Of a stretch of DNA of 35,287 nt, positions 14,929 to 23,454 are shown piece after piece (within the stretch, counting starts at the first letter, position 1; each line of letters begins with the position of its first letter). Location of the stretch: the NCBI GenBank assembly GCA_947629135.1, contig CANRCN010000007.1:1-35287 (forward strand), read 5' to 3'. The notes beneath the pieces were generated by a model. The model had not been told where the DNA came from. It was given only the letters and a program-made list of their open reading frames with translations, and did no database searches. The stretch is from an uncultured Bacilli bacterium (GTDB taxonomy: Bacteria > Bacillota_I > Bacilli_A > RF39 > UBA660). The position numbers and the translations under genes are program-made.

Positions 14929-15949
14929 TAATAAAATTATAACAACTGATAAAGAAATAGTTGCTTATCATGAATATATAACTTATTTAAAAGAAAATCC
15001 TAATAATATAGAAGGTTTATATGATGTAATAGATACTTTAGGATGGCCTCAACAAGAATTCTTTGATTCACTTATTAATTATATAAATAAAAATATAGTT
15101 AAACCTAGATATGCTCTTGCATTTGATGAAATTTTAGAAACTATTATTTGTAACAATGATAAAAATATTTATATGAGTCTTAGAAAACAAGGTATTTCTC
15201 CAGATGAACTTCATTTAAATCTAGGTAAATATCTTACTTACTTCAGACCAGATATCAATTATACTAACAGATATTTACCTAAAATATTAGAAATTTTAAG
15301 AAATTATACAGATTATTTAAAATTAATAGTTGAAAAAGATAGAACTCTTAAAGAAAAAACAGCATATACAGCCAATCATATAATGGATTTTCTTAATTCC
15401 CCTTATAGTTTAGAAAGATTCTTCATGCCAAGAAAAATTTCTTCAACAGAGTTTATTAGAAGATATGCTAATCCATTAAAACATAATAATCCTGAACTTT
15501 ATAATAAATTAGAAGAAAATATCATGATAAAAAAAGAAGTTAAAAAAGCAACTATTAAAAATGATGTCTTATTAATATTAAATTTAATTAAAGAATTAGG
15601 AGCAGATTTTACTTGTATTGATTTATTTAAAAATACTTTATTTAGTCCTAAAGAATTAGTTAAAGCAGCTGATGGATTTCTTAATCCAGAAGATTTAAGG
15701 TTATTTAGAACTAGAATTAATCGTTATGGATCAGGTGATTTCATGGGATCAATTCTAGGTGAACTTAGAATAAAAAATTTTATTAATTCCCAATTTGCTA
15801 TTACAATTAATGGAGAATTATATGAAACTTCTGAACAAGAAAGAGAAATAGTTATTAATGATTTAAAAGATTATTGTATACCTGTAACCTCTGAAACTAT
15901 AATGGATGATTTTAAGAAATTAAAGAAAGAAAAGCATTTAATTAAATAA
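14921..15949 (+). CDS. Triplicated helical family, paralogue 3 (342 aa)
   Basis: Third member of the tandem set. It carries YHEYITYLK, INYINK, QGISPDELHLNLGKYLTYFRPD (90-111), PYSLERFFMPRKIS (161-174; Cys replaced by Phe in the core), IDLFKNTLFSPKELVKAADGFL and YETSEQER with CIPVTSETIMDDFKKL. It overlaps paralogue 2 by 8 nt (ATGAGTAA) and ends at a terminator, so the three form one coupled operon. Equal lengths and strict gene order suggest that the three proteins assemble together or act on similar targets. That is an inference. Confidence 0.7.
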   Translation: MSNNKIITTDKEIVAYHEYITYLKENPNNIEGLYDVIDTLGWPQQEFFDSLINYINKNIVKPRYALAFDEILETIICNNDKNIYMSLRKQGISPDELHLNLGKYLTYFRPDINYTNRYLPKILEILRNYTDYLKLIVEKDRTLKEKTAYTANHIMDFLNSPYSLERFFMPRKISSTEFIRRYANPLKHNNPELYNKLEENIMIKKEVKKATIKNDVLLILNLIKELGADFTCIDLFKNTLFSPKELVKAADGFLNPEDLRLFRTRINRYGSGDFMGSILGELRIKNFINSQFAITINGELYETSEQEREIVINDLKDYCIPVTSETIMDDFKKLKKEKHLIK

Positions 15950-15960
15950 ATGTTTTTTTT
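15935..15960 (+). terminator. Terminator of the triplicated operon
   Basis: CATTTA (15935-15940) pairs with TAAATG (15947-15952) and is followed by eight T. It overlaps the stop codon of paralogue 3. Confidence 0.7.
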
Positions 15961-16002
15961 CATTATTTAAACTAAACTTCATATAATTAAATGAGGTGAA
16001 GT

Positions 16003-16632
16003 ATGAAAGATAATATTTATATTGTTAAAAAAGGAGATAATTTATATGATATAGCCAATAAACATAATACAACTGTTGGGATATTAAAAGCTTTAAATAA
16101 TTTAAATTCTAATTTTTTACAAATAGGTCAAGAATTAAAATTACCAACAACTATAGTTGAAGAATCTCTTCCAAGTGATTATATTATTTATACAATTAAA
16201 CCTAATGATAACTTATATAGTATTGCTCAAAAATATGGAATTACTTTAGAAGAATTAATTAATTTTAATGAACAAGGTACTACTCTTCTCAATATTGGAG
16301 ATCAATTACTTGTTCCAGTTAAAGGTGAAAATAATAATTTAACTTACGTAGTATCTCCAGGTGATACTTTATATAATATTGCTAAACGTTATAATACTAC
16401 AGTTGATGAGTTAAAAAAAGTTAATAATTTAGATAATAATTTATTAAAGATAGGAGAAACTTTGATTATACCAGAATCTAATAATTATCAAACTTATGTC
16501 GTTAAAGATAATGATACTTTAGATAGTATATCAAACTATTTTAATATATCAAAAGAAGATATAAAAAAAGCTAATAATATGTTAACTGATGATATATTAA
16601 TAGGACAAATAATGGTAATACCAAAAAAATAG
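16003..16632 (+). CDS. Four-LysM protein
   Basis: This 209-residue protein is made of four LysM modules and little else, at about 5-48, 62-106, 114-157 and 163-207. Each has the Y-x-V-K/S-x-G/N-D-x-L-x-x-I-A pattern and ends in an ...IGQxLxxP strand. LysM binds N-acetylglucosamine-containing glycans such as peptidoglycan or spore cortex. There is no signal peptide, membrane helix or attached hydrolase. In sporulating Firmicutes such proteins (SafA or YaaH type) reach the spore without Sec export, so a forespore or mother-cell location is possible. GAGGTG precedes the ATG, and TATAAT lies at 15982-15987. Confidence 0.9.
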   Translation: MKDNIYIVKKGDNLYDIANKHNTTVGILKALNNLNSNFLQIGQELKLPTTIVEESLPSDYIIYTIKPNDNLYSIAQKYGITLEELINFNEQGTTLLNIGDQLLVPVKGENNNLTYVVSPGDTLYNIAKRYNTTVDELKKVNNLDNNLLKIGETLIIPESNNYQTYVVKDNDTLDSISNYFNISKEDIKKANNMLTDDILIGQIMVIPKK

Positions 16633-16655
16633 AGAGCATAAGTTCTCTATTTTGT
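16626..16655. terminator. Bidirectional terminator
   Basis: AAAATAGAGA (16626-16635) pairs with TCTCTATTTT (16644-16653). On the minus strand it is followed by seven T, so it serves both the LysM gene and the convergent surface protein gene. Confidence 0.75.
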
Positions 16656-16717
16656 TAATATCTAGTTCTTACAGTTAGATATTTTATTATCTCTGACTAA
16701 AACTATCCTTAGTTAAG

Positions 16718-17920
16718 TTAATAAGCTATCACTTTGTAGGCAGAACTTTTGCTCGTTCCATCACCATCATAGACTCTAGTAAGAGTTCCAGAAAGATTAA
16801 GAACTGGTCGAGCAACATTTTCAGCATAATAAACAAAACAACCAGTTACAGCACCATCACCTCGCACACGAGATGCAAAATAAGGAATAGTAGACAAAGG
16901 AGAAATCAATGAACTAGTCGTCATTTTAGTATCTGACATTGTACTATATATCCAACTTGTTTCTTTTCCTTGTTCCATATAATTACATAATGTTGTACTA
17001 TCCCAATAAGTCTCACTTGCACTAAATCCATAATCACTAGGATACATTAGTCCTATTTTTCCTGTCCAAGTTGCACTATTTCCATTCCATACTCGACATG
17101 CTTCTGTATCTGTAAAACCATTATAATTACTTATTTTTCCTTTTCCATCACTACAATCAGTTGCTCTTTCGTATTTATAAGCTTGCTTCGTTGTATCAGT
17201 AACTCCAAAGTTATTGGTATAAGTTACTGTTCCTAAATATAATTTCTTAGCTACTAATAGTTTTTTTACATCTGATGATAAATAACTTAAGAATCCATTA
17301 TTACCACTTGTGTCTTGCTCACTATTTAAATAATATTGTAATCCTGCAATGCTCCAATCATTTTTATCAGTTGTATCACCTGCTTGATAATTCCAAAAGA
17401 CAGTATTTGATGAACCTTTTATTTTATATGTAGTTCCTTCTACTATATAATTTGTAGGTAAATATGTTTCTGGTAATGACAGATCCCTTACTACTCTTAA
17501 GTATTCATCGCCACTTTCATCACTAAAAATTCCAATTATCCGCCAATCTTCTTCCACTCCATTATTATTGGTTAACTTCAGATAATTGTTTGCTGTTGGG
17601 CCACTATATCTATATTCTATTATCTTACCTTTACAAGCTTCTAGACTTTCACATTTTTTAATATTATTTTTATCTGTTACATCAATTGCTATTAATTCTG
17701 CATCATTTGTATTGGTTTTTTCTTTTAAAATACTTATTATTGACTTTGGAAACTCTGATACTGTATGAATTTCTACTATTCTTTTATTTGATGTAACATC
17801 CCTTTTAAATAAAGCATATGATTTCTTATTAATTAAAAATATTATATTAAAAATAGATAATAAGACCAATACTATTATTAATATTTTGTTTTTTTTAGTA
17901 ATTTTATTGCTTTTGTCCAT
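16718..17920 (-). CDS. Membrane-anchored surface protein (400 aa)
   Basis: A basic N-terminus (MDKSNKITKKNK) precedes a membrane helix (about 13-32) and then SYALFKRDVTSNKRIVEI. This resembles the start of TasA/camelysin-type surface proteins. The extracellular part is rich in Ser, Thr, Tyr, Gly and Trp. It includes DWRIIGIF, an AGDTTDKNDWSIAGLQYYLN stretch, IGLMYPSDYGFS with paired cysteines, and a terminal SARVRG/ARPVLNLSGTL-like segment. I associate this arrangement with large families of secreted proteins (DUF6273-like) in gut Bacilli, but the domain name is tentative. The coding region is visibly less A+T-rich than its neighbours. GAAAGG lies about 10 nt before the ATG. Confidence 0.7.
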   Translation of the reverse strand: MDKSNKITKKNKILIIVLVLLSIFNIIFLINKKSYALFKRDVTSNKRIVEIHTVSEFPKSIISILKEKTNTNDAELIAIDVTDKNNIKKCESLEACKGKIIEYRYSGPTANNYLKLTNNNGVEEDWRIIGIFSDESGDEYLRVVRDLSLPETYLPTNYIVEGTTYKIKGSSNTVFWNYQAGDTTDKNDWSIAGLQYYLNSEQDTSGNNGFLSYLSSDVKKLLVAKKLYLGTVTYTNNFGVTDTTKQAYKYERATDCSDGKGKISNYNGFTDTEACRVWNGNSATWTGKIGLMYPSDYGFSASETYWDSTTLCNYMEQGKETSWIYSTMSDTKMTTSSLISPLSTIPYFASRVRGDGAVTGCFVYYAENVARPVLNLSGTLTRVYDGDGTSKSSAYKVIAY

Positions 17921-17972
17921 AACATTTATACCTTTCCTATAATTTATATTCTAATCTATTATAATCAAGTTA

Positions 17973-18001
17973 ATTATAACAATTTTAGGCCACATTGTCT
18001 A
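17973..18001 (-). promoter_or_regulatory. Promoter of the surface protein gene
   Basis: On the minus strand TAGACA (18001-17996) and TATAAT (17978-17973) are 17 nt apart, with an extended TGT before the -10. Confidence 0.6.
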
Positions 18002-18060
18002 GAACTTTAATGAAATACAAATTAGAAATGAAATTATTCCATAATAGAAAATAAAATTAA

Positions 18061-18084
18061 AAAAACAAGTTTTACTTGCTTTTT
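18061..18084 (-). terminator. Terminator of the abi-htrA unit
   Basis: CAAGT (18066-18070) and ACTTG (18074-18078) form a short stem around TTT, extended by A/T pairs. A T-run follows on the minus strand, just past the htrA stop. Confidence 0.6.
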
Positions 18085-18085
18085 T

Positions 18086-19216
18086 TTATTTATATTCAGT
18101 TAATTTAACTTTAGTTGTTCTTTCTTTACCATCTCTTAGATAAGTTAAAGTAATAGTATCACCAACATTATATTTATAAAGTTCATATCTTAAATAAGCA
18201 ACATCTCTTGTTGGTTCATCGTTTAATTTAGTTATGACATCACCTTTTTTAATATCTGATTTACTAGCTCCTGAATTACTTGTAATTTCAACAACAACAA
18301 CACCTGATGTTATATCATCATCTAGAATAATACCATTTCGATATAATTTGTAAGTATCAGTTGCATTAGCCATACTAATTCCAAGCATAGGTCTAACAAT
18401 TGCTTCGCCTTTTTCAAGACTTTCAATATGACTCATAGCATATTCAATAGGTATAGCAAATCCCATATTTTCAACTTCTGTCTCAACAAGTTTTAAAGAA
18501 ATAATTCCAATTACTTCTCCTTGGGCATTTAGTAAAGGCCCTCCACTATTACCTGGATTAACAGCAGCATTAGTTTGTAATACTTTCATAATCCAATCAT
18601 TAGTTGAAGATAAGCTTACAGCTACTTCTCTATCTTTTCCAGATAAAATTCCATCAGTAACTGTTCCTCGATATTCATAACCTAAAGGTGAACCTATTGT
18701 AAAAACTGTATCTCCAAGTTTTGATTTTTCACTTGTACCAATTGCTATAGTATCAATTATATCTTTTTTATCAAGTCTTACAACTGCTAAATCTAAATAT
18801 TCATCACTTCCTAATACTTTGCCTTCAATCTCTTCATCATCACTTCTAATTAAGGTAATTTTAGATGCTCCTTCAACTACATGATGATTTGTCATCAAAT
18901 AAGCATACTTTGAATCTGTCTTATATACAAATCCACTACCTGTGGATTGAACTGTATCTTGGTTTTTATAATTTCTAATCATCATAACTGCATCATAAGC
19001 TTTTTCGACACTTGCTGATAATGAACCATCATTTACAATAACGGTATTACTACAAGCTCTACAAGTATTATTAGTACTATTACTACTATTTCCAGTTACA
19101 GAGGCATTTTGAAAAACATCTGTATTAATAGCAATAACATACATAAGTAAACCACCTAAAATAAATGCTACAAATAAATAGATAATTAAATTAGAATTTC
19201 TTTTTTCTCTTACCAT
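18086..19216 (-). CDS. htrA: Membrane-anchored HtrA/DegP serine protease with PDZ domain
   Basis: HtrA proteases degrade or refold damaged proteins outside the membrane. In 376 residues there is an N-terminal membrane anchor (about 9-30), then a short linker with CRAC. The trypsin-like domain has the triad His112 (TNHHVV), Asp142 (YLDLAVV) and Ser224 (NPGNSGGP). One PDZ domain (about 277-372) carries GVVVVEI...GDVITKLN. ATG 19216 is chosen over GTG 19225 because GAGGTG lies 6 nt before it. That ribosome binding site overlaps the TGA of the upstream Abi gene, so the two are translationally coupled. This is unusual, since htrA is normally monocistronic or paired with a two-component system. Confidence 0.95.
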   Translation of the reverse strand: MVREKRNSNLIIYLFVAFILGGLLMYVIAINTDVFQNASVTGNSSNSTNNTCRACSNTVIVNDGSLSASVEKAYDAVMMIRNYKNQDTVQSTGSGFVYKTDSKYAYLMTNHHVVEGASKITLIRSDDEEIEGKVLGSDEYLDLAVVRLDKKDIIDTIAIGTSEKSKLGDTVFTIGSPLGYEYRGTVTDGILSGKDREVAVSLSSTNDWIMKVLQTNAAVNPGNSGGPLLNAQGEVIGIISLKLVETEVENMGFAIPIEYAMSHIESLEKGEAIVRPMLGISMANATDTYKLYRNGIILDDDITSGVVVVEITSNSGASKSDIKKGDVITKLNDEPTRDVAYLRYELYKYNVGDTITLTYLRDGKERTTKVKLTEYK

Positions 19217-19226
19217 TTTTATCACC

Positions 19227-20156
19227 TCAATCTAAATTTTTTAAATCATAATAATTCTTTGGGAATCCCATTCTATCTAGTACTTTATCAATACTTATTG
19301 TATGTAAATTTAATGATAAGTTTTCTAGATTATGAGCAAATTCCTCAATCAAATTAGAAAATTCTTCATGTGATAACATTTGTTTCATTATAATAATTAA
19401 AGCAAATACGTCAGATTTTCCATAGATATATTCATCATCCATAATTGGAATATTCAATAATTTATGATATTTATTATCCTCTATTTGTCTTTGAGTTTTA
19501 TTTTCATAGACAATATCTTCATGAGCACATAAATTACGATAATTAGATAAAATTGTTAAATAGTTAATTAAAGTATCTACTTCTAAATTATATATTTCAG
19601 CAACTCCAAGCTGATCTTCTTTTTTTAATATAGAATATAATTCTCCAACTATTCCAAATGATAATACTTTTACTAAAACCCATAAAGGAATATAACCATA
19701 GTTATTAACATAATGCATTGTTGCTGAATGTTGAGTAGCATTAATGTTAATTTGTCTTTTCATTTTCTTTAAAATATCATTAACTTGTCTTACTTTTTCT
19801 TTATTAGCAGTAAAGTTCTTAGGTGTTAAATAATCTCTTTCTTTATAACCATATTTTAAAGATAATTGATAACTAATTATAGATTTTATATTATTTTCAA
19901 TCATCAATATATTTTTAAATAAAATATTTCTAAAGGTTCTATCAAATAAAAACAAACTATAAAGTTCTTCAAATGTTGTTCCCTCTATATATCGCTTATC
20001 AACACTACTTCGCATGAACAAATGCCTATAACCATTTAAAAAGAAATAATTTTCTCTAAACAATACTTCTTTGGCATATTCAGGATTTTCAACCACTAAT
20101 CCTTTATTTTTTAGTATCTCTATCTGTTCTTCTAATGTCTTAAACTCCTTTTTCAT
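19227..20156 (-). CDS. Abi_2-family (AbiD/AbiF-like) HEPN protein
   Basis: This 309-residue cytoplasmic protein matches the Abi_2 family of phage abortive-infection proteins. It has an N-terminal LEEQIEILKNKGL, then YFFLNGYRH, and the core LFLFDRTFRNILFKNILMIENNIKS (about 68-92). The HEPN ribonuclease motif R-x4-H is YRNLCAHED with Arg207 and His212. Family members are thought to arrest translation by RNA cleavage, some as toxins or as ancestors of Cas13. AGGAG precedes the ATG. Its TGA stop is embedded in the htrA ribosome binding site. No obvious antitoxin is adjacent; HtrA or the upstream DUF308 protein are the only neighbours on this strand. Defence activity is an inference from the family. 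Confidence 0.85.
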   Translation of the reverse strand: MKKEFKTLEEQIEILKNKGLVVENPEYAKEVLFRENYFFLNGYRHLFMRSSVDKRYIEGTTFEELYSLFLFDRTFRNILFKNILMIENNIKSIISYQLSLKYGYKERDYLTPKNFTANKEKVRQVNDILKKMKRQININATQHSATMHYVNNYGYIPLWVLVKVLSFGIVGELYSILKKEDQLGVAEIYNLEVDTLINYLTILSNYRNLCAHEDIVYENKTQRQIEDNKYHKLLNIPIMDDEYIYGKSDVFALIIIMKQMLSHEEFSNLIEEFAHNLENLSLNLHTISIDKVLDRMGFPKNYYDLKNLD

Positions 20157-20178
20157 CTTATCTTCTCCTACTCTTATA

Positions 20179-20187
20179 AGTATATCA
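20179..20187 (-). promoter_or_regulatory. Extended -10 of the abi-htrA promoter
   Basis: TGATATACT on the minus strand lies about 20 nt upstream of the Abi start. No clear -35 is seen. Confidence 0.45.
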
Positions 20188-20248
20188 TACTTTTCTGAAA
20201 AAAATATGTTTTTTTGATGAATTTTTGAGATTTTTTTAATATTAAAGA

Positions 20249-20276
20249 AACCAAGAGTTAAAAATAACTTTTGGTT
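20249..20276 (-). terminator. Hairpin after the DUF308 gene
   Basis: AACCAA-G-AGTTA (20249-20260) pairs with TAACT-T-TTGGTT (20265-20276), a 12-bp stem with one wobble. It lies between the DUF308 gene and abi on the same strand; the following T-run is weak. Confidence 0.5.
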
Positions 20277-20957
20277 CTATTTCTTTTTGTCTTTCTTATC
20301 TTTTTTTTCTTTTTTCTTCTTTTTAGTTTCTTCTTTTGTCTCTTCTTTAGTTTCAATTACTTTGATATCTTCAACAACTTCTGCATCTTTTACATTAGAT
20401 TCTTTAGGTTTAGTTTCATTTTCAAACACTATTCCTTCTTTACGACTAAAGACATGACCAAATATTTCAAGAATTGAATAAATCATTAGAATTAATCCTA
20501 AAGTTTGGAAAACTAAATTCTTTTCTAAAATTGTATATAATCCTGCTGCAATTAGTAATAAAGATAAAACAAGTAATACCCAAAAGCTAGTTTCTTTTTT
20601 TTCAATTGATAAAGCATTAGCAAGACGAGTAATACCACAAAGAAGAATCCAACCACCAATTATAAATCTAACTAATGTTTCAATTACTCCTCCTAGAAAT
20701 ATAAAAATTAAACCTACAACTACTAACATAATACCTAGAACCATGCCTTTAGATGATGTTGTATTATCTTTTTTTACTTCAATATAATTTTTAACACAAT
20801 TGAATACTCCTGTTAAAGTAATTAAACCTCCTATTACATACGTTACAACTAAAACTACTTCATTAGGATTAGAATAAATTAAAGCTCCTAATATAAATAG
20901 TACAACTGAACTAATTAATAACATAATACTTGAATAAGCTGATATTTTTATTTTCAT
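20277..20957 (-). CDS. DUF308-type membrane protein with lysine-rich tail
   Basis: Six predicted membrane helices arranged as three hairpins fill residues about 8-168, with repeated GxxxL and GGxIxLxG motifs, as in HdeD/DUF308 proteins. The C-terminal 50 residues are highly charged, Glu- and Lys-rich, ending in KKKKEKKDKKDKKK, and probably face the cytoplasm. HdeD-like proteins have been linked to acid resistance in enteric bacteria, but function here is unknown. AGAGAGGT precedes the ATG and a good promoter lies at 21011-20983. The poly-Lys tail creates a T/C-rich plus strand that mimics an open frame. Confidence 0.8.
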   Translation of the reverse strand: MKIKISAYSSIMLLISSVVLFILGALIYSNPNEVVLVVTYVIGGLITLTGVFNCVKNYIEVKKDNTTSSKGMVLGIMLVVVGLIFIFLGGVIETLVRFIIGGWILLCGITRLANALSIEKKETSFWVLLVLSLLLIAAGLYTILEKNLVFQTLGLILMIYSILEIFGHVFSRKEGIVFENETKPKESNVKDAEVVEDIKVIETKEETKEETKKKKKEKKDKKDKKK

Positions 20958-20982
20958 TTTTTTCTACCTCTCTTATAATAAG

Positions 20983-21011
20983 ATTATACACTAATTTTTT
21001 AAATTTGAAAA
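20983..21011 (-). promoter_or_regulatory. Promoter of the DUF308 gene
   Basis: On the minus strand TTTTCA (21011-21006) and TATAAT (20988-20983) are 17 nt apart. Confidence 0.55.
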
Positions 21012-21039
21012 TATTTTCTTTAATTTTATTATAAATAAT

Positions 21040-21067
21040 TTGTTTTAGAATAAATATATGGTATAAT
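21040..21067 (+). promoter_or_regulatory. Promoter of pyk
   Basis: TTGTTT (21040-21045) and the extended -10 TGGTATAAT (21059-21067) have a 16-nt spacer. Confidence 0.6.
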
Positions 21068-21091
21068 CACAACAGATAGGAGTTAATATTA

Positions 21092-22510
21092 ATGAAAAAA
21101 ACTAAAATAATTTGTAGTATTGGACCTAGTAGTTCCAATGTTGAAACTTTTTTAAATATGGTTAAAGCTGGATGTAATGTTGCAAGAATTAATTTCTCTC
21201 ATGCAAGTATTGAAGAAAGAGAAATGGTTGTTGATATAGTTAATCAAGTTAGAAATATAACTAAAGATGCAATTGGAATTTTATATGATACTAAAGGACC
21301 TGAATTCAGGAATGGTATAGTTAAAGAAAACGGAATTAATTTAGTAACTGGTAAAACAATTAAAATTGTTAAGGAAGAAGTAATTGGTAACGAAGAAAGA
21401 TTTTCAGTTAATCATCCTAATGCAATTAATTCTATAAACGTTGGTAATATTATTCTACTCGAAAATGGATTAATGAAATTAGAAGTAATTGAAAAAGAAG
21501 ATACTTTTATTAATTGTAAAATTTTAGCTGGTGGAATTCTTGAAAGTAAAAAAAGTTTATCTGTTCCTGGAGTAAAGCTTGATATTCCCTTTATTTCTAA
21601 AGAAGATTATGAAGATATTATTTATGCTTGTAAACATGAAGGAAACTTTTTAGCTTGTTCCTTTGTTTCATCTAAAGAAGAAGTAATTGAAGTTAGAAAG
21701 ATTTTAGAACGTGAAGGCAGAAGCGATATGATTTTAATTGCTAAAATTGAAAGTCAAACTGGAATTAATAATTTAGAAAGTATTGTTGATGTTGCTGATG
21801 GAATTATGGTAGCAAGAGGAGATCTTGGAGTTGAAGTACCAATGGAAGATTTACCAGTTTATCAAAGAAAAATTGCTAGGATTTGTAGAAAAAAAGGAAA
21901 AATTTGTATAGTTGCAACTGAAATGCTTGAAAGTATGAAAAAAAATAATCGACCAACTAGGGCCGAAGTTACAGATATTGCTAATGCCGTTTATAATGGA
22001 GCCGATGCTGTTATGTTAAGTGGTGAAACAACAACAGGATTACACCCAATTAAAGCTGTTTCTTACATGGCTAAAATATGTGAACATACTGAAATTTCTG
22101 ATGAAGGTGAAAGAATATATGAAAATCTTGACTTGAATGATAAAGTAGTAGCTATAGCCAAAAGTACAGTTTCAACTGCTAATGATTTAAAAGCTAAATT
22201 AATTGTTATTCCTACAATTACAGGAACAACTGCTAAACTTGTTTCTAACTTTGAACCAATTTGTCCAATTCTAACTTTAACTACTAATAAACAAGTAGCT
22301 GAATCTTTAGTTTTAAATTACGGAATTTATCCTAAAGTAATTCCTGAATATAAAGTAACAAGTGAAATATTTGAGGAAGCAAGAAATAAAGCTTTAGAAT
22401 TCATGCCTCTTCAAAAAGATGATATTATTTTAATTACAGCAGGTTTTAAAACTGATAGTAAATCTAAAGATATACCCAAAACTAATTTAATGAAAATTGA
22501 GGTAATTTAG
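21092..22510 (+). CDS. pyk: Pyruvate kinase
   Basis: Pyruvate kinase converts phosphoenolpyruvate and ADP to pyruvate and ATP, the last step of glycolysis. The 472 residues cover the full barrel, B-domain insert and C-terminal regulatory domain. They begin with KTKIICSIGPSS and include ARINFSH, YDTKGPEFR, LIAKIES, ARGDLGVEVP, CIVATEMLESM, RPTRAEVTDIANAV and GADAVMLSGET. There is no extra PEP-utiliser C-terminal domain, unlike many Bacillus enzymes. TAGGAG precedes the ATG. It stands alone and converges on the surface-protein gene, with a small GCTAA/TTAGC hairpin across the two stops. Confidence 0.97.
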   Translation: MKKTKIICSIGPSSSNVETFLNMVKAGCNVARINFSHASIEEREMVVDIVNQVRNITKDAIGILYDTKGPEFRNGIVKENGINLVTGKTIKIVKEEVIGNEERFSVNHPNAINSINVGNIILLENGLMKLEVIEKEDTFINCKILAGGILESKKSLSVPGVKLDIPFISKEDYEDIIYACKHEGNFLACSFVSSKEEVIEVRKILEREGRSDMILIAKIESQTGINNLESIVDVADGIMVARGDLGVEVPMEDLPVYQRKIARICRKKGKICIVATEMLESMKKNNRPTRAEVTDIANAVYNGADAVMLSGETTTGLHPIKAVSYMAKICEHTEISDEGERIYENLDLNDKVVAIAKSTVSTANDLKAKLIVIPTITGTTAKLVSNFEPICPILTLTTNKQVAESLVLNYGIYPKVIPEYKVTSEIFEEARNKALEFMPLQKDDIILITAGFKTDSKSKDIPKTNLMKIEVI

Positions 22511-22516
22511 CTAAAA

Positions 22517-23338
22517 TTAGCATTTTCTTACCCCAATTTTTTTCTGCTTACTAGTTTTTTTATTACTTAAAGCTACTATATTTTTATTACTTTCTTCCCC
22601 TTCTGTAAACCAAGCATCAGGATCTTCTGTTTCCTCTATCTCTTCTTGTTCTTCTTGCTCTTCTTCAGATGATTCTGTATCAAAGAACTCCTCACTTGAA
22701 TCATCCATTCCCCAACCAAAAATGCTTTCAAAGTCTTCATCTAATTCTTCTACATCTACTGGTATATAAAGGCTTTCCATTTTTACATAAGGATAATCTT
22801 CACTTATATTAAAGATTGAAGCTGTATAACCACTTTGAACAAATGTATCAGTTTCAGAATCATAGTAATAACCATAAAAACCTGGAACTTTGGATATAGC
22901 TTCTCCATTTTCATTATAAATTCTTTGATAACTAACACTGTTCTCGATGTAAGTTATTAAATCTCTATTATCTTCAACAAGAACTAGTCCATTTTCATAT
23001 AATTTATTAGCAAGTTCTATATCACTATCTGAAAATATTGGTTTAACCTTATTTAATTTAACAAAGTCACCAACCATTGCTTCTTCACTAGCAAGATATG
23101 TAATAAAGCCATTACTATTGATATAGCAATGTAAATGTTGACAAGGAACTTTACATTCACTTTCCACTTGGTTTACACCAACAGGTTTACTGTCTTTTTT
23201 TGTATAATAAGCTGCTGTTCCCATTATTCCAACCATAGATCCAATAAGGGTCCAAGTAATACCTTCGATTAAGTAATCTTTTGGTGTAGGTCTTCTTCTT
23301 ATATTATTTTTTTTTTTAATATTATTTCCTTTTTCCAT
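22517..23338 (-). CDS. Membrane-anchored HxH-module protein (273 aa)
   Basis: An N-terminal basic segment (KKKNNIRRRPTPKD) precedes a membrane helix (about 23-44). The outer part opens with a Cys/His patch, ECKVPCQHLHCY (Cys62, Cys66, His68, His70, Cys71), and INSNGFITYLASE. A middle region ends in a YPYVKMESL motif. The tail is acidic (repeated E with SSEEEQEEQEEIEETED) and then basic. The same module recurs in the lipoprotein at 23754-24314, so the two are paralogues. ATG 23338 is chosen because AGAGGTT precedes it; a longer frame to 23389 lacks a site. No known family recognised. The clustered His and Cys could bind metal, which is an inference. Confidence 0.7.
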   Translation of the reverse strand: MEKGNNIKKKNNIRRRPTPKDYLIEGITWTLIGSMVGIMGTAAYYTKKDSKPVGVNQVESECKVPCQHLHCYINSNGFITYLASEEAMVGDFVKLNKVKPIFSDSDIELANKLYENGLVLVEDNRDLITYIENSVSYQRIYNENGEAISKVPGFYGYYYDSETDTFVQSGYTASIFNISEDYPYVKMESLYIPVDVEELDEDFESIFGWGMDDSSEEFFDTESSEEEQEEQEEIEETEDPDAWFTEGEESNKNIVALSNKKTSKQKKIGVRKC

Positions 23339-23360
23339 ACTAACCTCTTTTCGGCTACAT

Positions 23361-23389
23361 ATTATATCATAAATAAAGAAAAAATGCAA
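23361..23389 (-). promoter_or_regulatory. Promoter of the anchored HxH protein
   Basis: On the minus strand TTGCAT (23389-23384) and the extended -10 TGATATAAT (ending at 23361) have a 17-nt spacer. Confidence 0.6.
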
Positions 23390-23454
23390 GAAATTTTGTA
23401 TTATCCTTGATTTTACTATAATAGAGTGCTACAATCAAATAAAGGAGTGAGATT

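Noticed and set aside
20271-20477. Phenylalanine-rich plus-strand frame
   Set aside because: It is the shadow of the lysine-rich tail of the DUF308 protein and has no ribosome binding site.
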